Assembly (NCBI GenBank): GCA_900470445.1
Contig: UCAU01000035.1
Location: forward strand, 1 to 49,162
Reading direction: 5' to 3'
DNA from: Hyphomicrobiales bacterium
GTDB lineage: Bacteria > Pseudomonadota > Alphaproteobacteria > Rhizobiales > Devosiaceae
DNA: 49,162 nt
Shown: in pieces, positions 44,200 through 49,162 of the stretch
Layout of the letters: each line of letters starts with the position of its first letter
Position numbering within the stretch: position 1 is the stretch's first letter
Translations under genes and position numbers: made by a program
The notes under the pieces: model-generated
The model's input: only the letters and a program-made list of their open reading frames with translations
The model's database searches: none
Told to the model about the DNA's origin: nothing

Positions 44200-46089
44200 T
44201 CATCCGCGATTGAAGTGATCGTAGATCAGCTGCGCCATGGCGTTGGAAATGCCGGGGACGGCTTCGAGATCGAGGAGGCTGGCGCGGCCGACGGCTTTGG
44301 CGGAGCCAAAATGGTTGAGGAGAGCGCGTTTGCGGGTGGGGCCGATGCCTTCGATTTCGTCGAGCGGGTTCTTGATCTGGGCCTTGCTGCGCTTGGCGCG
44401 GTGGGTGCCGATGGCGAAGCGGTGGGCTTCGTCGCGCAGGCGCTGGACGTAGTAGAGGACCGGATCGCGATGGGGGAGCATGAAGGCTTCGCGCCCTTCC
44501 ATGAAGAATTTTTCGCGGCCGGCATCGCGTTCCTCGCCCTTGGCGATGCCGATAAAGGTCACGTCCTTGGGCAGGTTGAGCTGGGCGATCACCTCGCGCA
44601 CGGCATTGAGCTGGCCGGCGCCGCCATCGATGAAGACGACATCGGGCCAATCGGGCATGCCGCTATCTTCGACCTCGTCGGCTTCAGCATCGCTTTCATT
44701 CGCGAGGCGGGTGAAGCGGCGGGTCAGCACTTCGCGCATCATGCCGAAATCGTCGCCGGCGGCGATGTCGGATTTGATGTTGAAGGTGCGGTAGTGCTTT
44801 TTGGAAAAGCCTTCCTCGCCGGCCACGACCATGGCGCCGATCGCATTGGTGCCCGAGATGTGGGAATTGTCGTAGATTTCGATGCGGCGGGGTGGCTCGT
44901 CGAGGCCGAAGCAATTGGCGACGCCTTCAAGCAGGGTGCGGTTGGTGGCGCCTTCGGCGAGCTGGCGGCCCAAAGCTTCGCGGGCATTGTTGAGGGCGTG
45001 ATTGACCAGGTCGCGCTTTTCGCCGCGCTTGGGTTGTTCGATATAGACCCGGCGGCCGGCGCGGGTGGAAAGCGCTTCTTCCATGACGGCGGGTTCGGCC
45101 AGCTCGTGGCTGATCAGGACGAGGCGGGCCGGGGTGCGGTTTTCGTAGAACTGGCCGATAAAGGCTTCGAGCACTTCGGCGTCGGAAAGGGTGGCGTCAG
45201 CGCGGGGGCGATAGGGGTAATTGCCCCAGTTCTGGAAGGCGCGGAAGAAGAAGACCTGCACGCAGAATTGGCCGCCTTCGTGATGGATGGCGAAGACGTC
45301 GGCTTCCTCGACGGTCTTGGCGGTGCCGTCGCCCTGGCTCTGGATCAAGGCGAGGGCGGATAGGCGGTCGCGGATCAGGGCGGCGCGCTCGAAATCGAGC
45401 TGTTCGGCGGCCTGGTTCATGTCGGCCTGCAGATGGTTGCGCACGGCGCTGGACTTGCCGGAGAGGAATTGGCGGGCGTCCTCGACCAGCTCGCCATAGC
45501 CCTCAAGGCTGATTTCGCGGGTGCAGGGGGCGGCGCAGCGCTTGATCTGGAATTGCAGGCACGGGCGGGTGCGGGCGGCGTAGAAGCTGTCCGAGCAATT
45601 GCGCAGGAGGAAGGCTTTTTGCAGGCTGGCAATGGTGCGGCCGACGGCGGTGGCCGAGGCGAAGGGGCCGAAATAATGCCCTTTGCGGCGGCGGGTGCCG
45701 CGATGCTTGGTCAGCTCGGGCGCCTCGTGATCGGTGGCGATCAGGATATAGGGGAAGCTCTTGTCGTCGCGCAGCAGCACGTTGAAGCGCGGCTTGAGCC
45801 GCTTGATCATATTGGCTTCGAGCAGCAGCGCTTCGGACTCGGTCTCGGTGCGCACGAATTCCATGGTCACGGTGGAAGCGATCATGCGTTGCAGGCGCAC
45901 TTCGAGCGCTTCGGGCCGGGTGTAATTGGTGACGCGGGCTTTGAGATTGCGGGCCTTGCCCACATACATGACCTCGCCTTCCGCATCGAGCATGCGGTAG
46001 ACGCCGGGGGCAGCGGGCAGGGTACGCACGAAAGCGCGGATGACTTCGTGGCCGCTGGGTGGGGGCGTGGTGGCGATGTCGTCGGTCAT
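44200..46089 (-). CDS. uvrC: Excinuclease ABC subunit C
   Basis: The 629-aa nucleotide-excision-repair nuclease cuts on both sides of lesions in the UvrB-DNA complex. The GIY-YIG domain is N-terminal (P-G-V-Y-R-M-L … [10 protein letters not shown] near 27-50). The UVR motif is near 205-235 ([16 protein letters not shown]). The RNase-H-like domain (about 380-540) has Y-D-N-S-H-I-S-G-T and D-G-G-A-G-Q-L, and the helix-hairpin-helix is C-terminal ([16 protein letters not shown]). Length is normal. The ATG at 46089 overlaps the stop of the SDR gene (ATGA), so the two are co-transcribed. Confidence 0.97.
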   Translation of the reverse strand: MTDDIATTPPPSGHEVIRAFVRTLPAAPGVYRMLDAEGEVMYVGKARNLKARVTNYTRPEALEVRLQRMIASTVTMEFVRTETESEALLLEANMIKRLKPRFNVLLRDDKSFPYILIATDHEAPELTKHRGTRRRKGHYFGPFASATAVGRTIASLQKAFLLRNCSDSFYAARTRPCLQFQIKRCAAPCTREISLEGYGELVEDARQFLSGKSSAVRNHLQADMNQAAEQLDFERAALIRDRLSALALIQSQGDGTAKTVEEADVFAIHHEGGQFCVQVFFFRAFQNWGNYPYRPRADATLSDAEVLEAFIGQFYENRTPARLVLISHELAEPAVMEEALSTRAGRRVYIEQPKRGEKRDLVNHALNNAREALGRQLAEGATNRTLLEGVANCFGLDEPPRRIEIYDNSHISGTNAIGAMVVAGEEGFSKKHYRTFNIKSDIAAGDDFGMMREVLTRRFTRLANESDAEADEVEDSGMPDWPDVVFIDGGAGQLNAVREVIAQLNLPKDVTFIGIAKGEERDAGREKFFMEGREAFMLPHRDPVLYYVQRLRDEAHRFAIGTHRAKRSKAQIKNPLDEIEGIGPTRKRALLNHFGSAKAVGRASLLDLEAVPGISNAMAQLIYDHFNRG

Positions 46090-46868
46090 GATCGTGGGGT
46101 CGGCCGGCGATGGGCCGGAAATTCGAGGTGTTCGCCGCCATCAAGGGCAAGCATCTGCCCGGTCATGCTGGCCAGGCCCAGAATGGCCATGACGCCCTGG
46201 GCAATGCCATTGGCATCGGCAGCCGTTTGCAGGGGCAGTTCGGCGCGGCGCTGGTCGAACTTGTCCTGGGGAATGGCGGGCGGGGCGACGGCGGGGCCGG
46301 GCGCCACGGCATTGACGCGGATAGCGGGGGCCAGCGACTGGGCCAGGGTGCGCGTCATGGTCCAGAGCACGGATTTGCTGAGGGTATAGCTGAAATAGGC
46401 GGGGGAGAGATCGAGCACGCGTTCATCGATGATGTTGATGATATTGCCGGATACGCCTGCGGGCAGTTGCGCGGCGAAATCGCGCGACAGGAAGGCGGGC
46501 GCCTCAGCATGAATGGCGAAATGGGCATCCCACAGCGCCTCGTCAAGGTCGCGGGCGCTGTCGCGCTCATAGATCGAGGCATTGTTGATCAGCGTGGTCA
46601 GCGGGCCGAAAGGGCGGGCGGCGTCCGCCACCAGATGCGCGCGCTGGCTGCGATCGGCCAGATCGGCCTGGATGGCCATGGCCCGCCCACCCCCCGACTC
46701 GATTTGTGCGACGACTCGCTGGGCGCCATCGGCATTGCGCCGATAATGAGCGATGACGGCATAGCCGGACTGCGCCAGGGCCAGTGCGATGGCGGCGCCA
46801 ATGCGTTCGCCCGCGCCGGTGACCAGGGCAACGGGAACATGCGGCGATGGGGGTGTGAAATTGCTCAT
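46086..46868 (-). CDS. Short-chain dehydrogenase/reductase, pteridine-reductase (PTR1/FolM) like
   Basis: The 260-aa protein has the Rossmann motif T-G-A-G-E-R-I-G at 17-24 and N-N-A-S near 95-98. The catalytic Tyr and Lys are Y161 and K165 (Y-T-L-S-K). The position 13 residues before the Tyr, normally Ser, is D148, exactly as in pteridine reductase PTR1 (Asp-Tyr-Lys). H-Y-R-R-N at 41-45 fits NADPH binding. It therefore may reduce dihydrobiopterin, dihydromonapterin or dihydrofolate. The ATG at 46868 has no strong upstream site. It is the first gene of a pair with uvrC, as is common in alphaproteobacteria. Confidence 0.85.
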   Translation of the reverse strand: MSNFTPPSPHVPVALVTGAGERIGAAIALALAQSGYAVIAHYRRNADGAQRVVAQIESGGGRAMAIQADLADRSQRAHLVADAARPFGPLTTLINNASIYERDSARDLDEALWDAHFAIHAEAPAFLSRDFAAQLPAGVSGNIINIIDERVLDLSPAYFSYTLSKSVLWTMTRTLAQSLAPAIRVNAVAPGPAVAPPAIPQDKFDQRRAELPLQTAADANGIAQGVMAILGLASMTGQMLALDGGEHLEFPAHRRPTPRS

Positions 46869-47091
46869 TGGGGCCGGATTCGGTGCTTTTGGGGGACCAT
46901 AGGCCGCTTTGGGCGGGCACATCAATCTCCGCGTACAAGGGGGAAAGCGCTCATATTGGTTGGCTCTAATCGCGCAGTCATACTGACAGGATTAGACAGT
47001 AGGCTTGTCTTTTTGTTGCACAACGAACAGCAGTAGATTGTTGATTGTCCGTGGGGCGGAGGGCTCGCACGGCGTATAGGAGAGGGACACT

Positions 47092-47421
47092 ATGGAAGTC
47101 ATCGTACCTATTCTCGTGCAACTGATCGCCGGTGGGGCCGGCGGCAATGTGATCGGCCAGATCGTCAAAAGCCTCAATCTCGGACCGACCGGCAATACCA
47201 TTGCCGGCGCCGTCGGTGGTGTGGCCGGCACCTGGCTTGCAAGCCTCATTCCGGGGCTGAGCGGGCTGGTTGGCGGCGCGACCGCCGCGGCAGCGACCGG
47301 GGCCGCGACAGGCGGGCTCGATATCGGTGCCCTGGTTGGCCAGGGCGCAACGGGCCTGGTCGGCGGCGGCATCCTGACCGCCATTGCCGGCATGGTCAAA
47401 TCGGCTACTGCCAAGAGCTAA
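47092..47421 (+). CDS. Small Gly/Ala-rich membrane-associated protein, function unknown
   Basis: The 109-aa protein is very rich in Gly, Ala, Val and Ile. Hydrophobic stretches lie at about 3-25, 36-56 (G-N-T-I-A-G-A-V-G-G-V-A-G-T-W-L-A) and 58-100 (with G-L-V-G-G-A-T-A-A-A-A-T-G-A). It has no cysteines and no clear signal cleavage site. The glycine-zipper-like G-x3-G spacing suggests a membrane-inserting or oligomerising protein. GGAGAGGG lies about 8-15 bp before the ATG. I do not recognise a function; similar small proteins are conserved in rhizobial genomes by my recollection only. Confidence 0.75.
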   Translation: MEVIVPILVQLIAGGAGGNVIGQIVKSLNLGPTGNTIAGAVGGVAGTWLASLIPGLSGLVGGATAAAATGAATGGLDIGALVGQGATGLVGGGILTAIAGMVKSATAKS

Positions 47422-47511
47422 GCAATTCGATAGTGCTTGCGCTCCGGCCAGCGAGTCGGAGCGCAACTCAGGTTGCTCAGGCAATCCAAATTACCGTCAG
47501 CGACCCCATTC

Positions 47512-48435
47512 ATGTCCGTTACTGCCCTTGACGGGCGCAGCAATCTCGTCGGCCGCGCCATTTTCCTCACCCTCGTGACCATTGCCGTATTCGGCGTGCA
47601 GGACGCGATCTCCAAAATCCTGGTGCAGGACTATTCGAGCTTTCAGATCACCATGATGCGCTATTGGGGCTTTGCCGTCTTTGCGCTGGTGATGGTGATG
47701 CGGCAAGCGCCGCTGCGGCAGGCATTCCGCTCCAAGGTACCGGCATGGCAGGTGCTGCGCGGATTGTTGCTGATGGCCGATATCTGGCTGTTTGCCCTGG
47801 CGCTGCGCACCGTGCCGCTGGGCGAATTGCAAGCCATCACCGTGATCTATCCGCTATTGGTCACGCTGTTCGCCATTCCCATTCTGGGCGAAAAGGTTGG
47901 CATCTTCCGGTTTGTTGCCGTCGGGGTCGGCTTTGCCGGTGCACTGGTCATCGTGCGGCCCGGCGGTTTGCCGCTCGATTGGGGCGTGCTGTTCGCTTTG
48001 GCGTCGGCGACGCTTTATGCGCTCTATATCGTCATTACCCGCAAAGTCAGCGCGCACGACAGCGCCGCCACCAGCATGACCTATGCCGCGGTGGTTGGGC
48101 TCGTATTGTCCGGTCTTGTCGGCTGTTTCTTCTGGCAGCCGATGGGGTGGGCCGATTTTGCGCTGGTCGTCGTGGTCATGGCCACCACCTGCGCCGGCCA
48201 TGGGCTGATGACCTATGCCTTGACGATGGCGCCGGCCAGCGTCTTGCAGCCCTTCAACTACTTCTCGCTGCCCTGGGCGATCGTGCTCAGCGCCCTGGTC
48301 TTCGGGCACTGGATCGACGGCATTTCGCTGATCGGGGCGGGGATCATCGTGGTGGCGGGGCTGGTGGTCATGGCGCGGGAGCGGATGCGCAAGGTGGCCG
48401 TGCCGGCCGAGGCGAGCCTGCCGGGCCACGAATGA
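47512..48435 (+). CDS. DMT-superfamily transporter, EamA type
   Basis: The 307-aa inner-membrane protein has ten hydrophobic segments in two halves (F-L-T-L-V-T-I-A-V-F-G-V-Q-D-A-I-S-K near 18-35; Y-P-L-L-V-T-L-F-A-I-P-I-L-G-E-K-V-G in the first half; P-F-N-Y-F-S-L-P-W-A-I-V-L-S-A-L-V-F-G-H in the second). It is a paralogue of the 34047-34931 product in architecture. I chose the ATG at 47512; the upstream open frame from 47437 is less likely. The substrate is unknown. A strong terminator follows 2 bp after the stop. Confidence 0.88.
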   Translation: MSVTALDGRSNLVGRAIFLTLVTIAVFGVQDAISKILVQDYSSFQITMMRYWGFAVFALVMVMRQAPLRQAFRSKVPAWQVLRGLLLMADIWLFALALRTVPLGELQAITVIYPLLVTLFAIPILGEKVGIFRFVAVGVGFAGALVIVRPGGLPLDWGVLFALASATLYALYIVITRKVSAHDSAATSMTYAAVVGLVLSGLVGCFFWQPMGWADFALVVVVMATTCAGHGLMTYALTMAPASVLQPFNYFSLPWAIVLSALVFGHWIDGISLIGAGIIVVAGLVVMARERMRKVAVPAEASLPGHE

Positions 48436-48437
48436 GA

Positions 48438-48461
48438 AACGCCGCCCCGGAGGGCGGCGTT
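48438..48461. terminator. Intrinsic terminator between the EamA gene and the SH3b gene
   Basis: The perfect 10-bp stem AACGCCGCCC / GGGCGGCGTT (48438-48447, 48452-48461) has a CGGA tetraloop and is followed by TATTGTTGTT. On the other strand the hairpin is followed by TCTCATT, so it may end both convergent genes, though rightward termination is the better fit. Confidence 0.85.
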
Positions 48462-48474
48462 ATTGTTGTTGGGG

Positions 48475-48972
48475 CTAGTTGCCCATGCAGACATAACCGT
48501 TGGGGCCGTTGAAGCAGACGCTGCCGCCACCCGGATTACCGGGATAGATGGGCTGCGGACGCGGTGGGCGGCCATCCCAACCACCACCCCAATGGGGCGG
48601 GCGCGGGCGGTCCCAGCCACCACCCCAGTGGGGCGGACGCGGGGGACGCGGGTTCCAGGTCGGCGGGGGCGGAGGCGGACGGTTCCAGCCATTGTCCCAA
48701 CCGCCGCCATTGCCGCCGGCGCTCAGATAATTGGCGGAAACCCAGCCATCGGGGCCGCGCTTCTCGATATAGCACCAGCTGCCGCGGCACTGCTGCACGT
48801 CAACCTGTTCGCCACGGCGCAGTGTATCGACCACGCCATAGCCGGTGCCGGGGCCGGACCGCACATTGACATTGCTGGTGACATAGGCCGGGGCAGCCAT
48901 AGCGGCCGTAGCGGTTGCAAGCACTGCAAAAGCCGCCAGTCCGCCAGCGATGAGTTTGGTTCTCAAAGCCAT
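48475..48972 (-). CDS. Secreted SH3b-domain protein with a Pro/Gly/Trp-rich repeat tail
   Basis: The 165-aa protein has a Sec signal at residues 1-26 (A-A-F-A-V-L-A-T-A-T-A-A-M-A). A bacterial SH3 domain lies at about 28-83 (V-N-V-R-S-G-P-G-T-G-Y, V-Q-Q-C-R-G-S-W-C-Y-I, G-W-V-S-A-N-Y-L). The low-complexity tail has two copies of R-P-P-H-W-G-G-G-W-D near 117-140, and the end is G-G-S-V-C-F-N-G-P-N-G-Y-V-C-M-G-N. Such proteins act in the periplasm, often at the cell wall. The ATG at 48972 has AAAGGAG 8 bp upstream; the longer frame from 49062 is unlikely. Confidence 0.88.
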   Translation of the reverse strand: MALRTKLIAGGLAAFAVLATATAAMAAPAYVTSNVNVRSGPGTGYGVVDTLRRGEQVDVQQCRGSWCYIEKRGPDGWVSANYLSAGGNGGGWDNGWNRPPPPPPTWNPRPPRPPHWGGGWDRPRPPHWGGGWDGRPPRPQPIYPGNPGGGSVCFNGPNGYVCMGN

Positions 48973-49162
48973 TGTTGAACTCCTTTCCCTGTTAAGCACC
49001 TCTGTGCCTGTGAGTGCATAAAACACCATTGGCGATGAACTGGAGCTGAATGGGTTGGTCATGTTGGGGGAGGGGAAACGCCGGGGCAGCGATCTCGTTG
49101 CGGGAGGGATTTTGGCTGTCGTTGGTTGATGGGGCGGGCATCGGAGTACCCCCTCCTAGCCT

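Noticed and set aside
49063..49162. Possible gene at the right edge
   Set aside because: No frame with a start site or protein features is visible in these 100 bases; it may be promoter sequence of a gene beyond the window.

Overview
The window looks like a chromosomal segment of a high-GC alphaproteobacterium of the Hyphomicrobiales, most like Devosia or a close relative. This is an inference from protein style, the density of carbohydrate ABC transporters, the nasT-nasS nitrate regulators, and rhizobial-type palindromes and attenuators. No rRNA, tRNA, phage, transposase or CRISPR array was seen. Most genes are read leftward (minus strand) in compact operons joined by ATGA stop/start overlaps.

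Layout. 1-597: 3' part of a LysR-type regulator. 735-9349: a two-gene unit encoding a 1656-aa secreted DUF11-type repeat protein and a 1215-aa outer-membrane beta-barrel. 9688-17480: an alpha-L-rhamnosidase/ABC-transporter operon with a divergent LacI regulator. 17373-31096: a complete assimilatory nitrate island: cysG, nasA, nirD, nirB, narK; then nrtD, nrtB, nrtA; then nasS and nasT. Both structural transcription units start at sigma-54-like promoters. Both also carry a leader with a hexaloop hairpin and a terminator that match the target of the ANTAR antiterminator NasT. 31296-35475: a single-domain response regulator, a UvrD/Rep helicase, a DMT-family permease and hpt. 35541-42286: an amino-sugar operon (ABC transporter, nanE, BadF/BadG-type sugar kinase) with divergent murQ, suggesting MurNAc or related amino-sugar salvage. 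42427-43713: DAHP synthase behind a transcription attenuator whose 25-aa leader peptide contains Phe-Trp-Tyr-Phe-Ser-Tyr. 43746-48972: a YCII protein, uvrC, a pteridine-reductase-like SDR, a small Gly-rich protein, a second DMT permease and an SH3b protein.

How it works together. The nitrate island would import nitrate by two routes (NrtABD and NarK), reduce it to ammonium (NasA, NirBD) and make the siroheme needed by NirB (CysG). Nitrogen status would act through RpoN, and nitrate itself through NasS-NasT antitermination. The two sugar operons share one plan: solute-binding protein, two permeases, a MalK-like ATPase and intracellular enzymes. In both, a GC-rich stem-loop lies between the binding-protein gene and the first permease gene.

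The observations I rate highest are the two co-varying NasT leaders under sigma-54 promoters, the apparently leaderless aromatic attenuator, the ABC-based MurNAc/ManNAc salvage cluster, and the DUF11/barrel pair with its near-perfect upstream palindrome.
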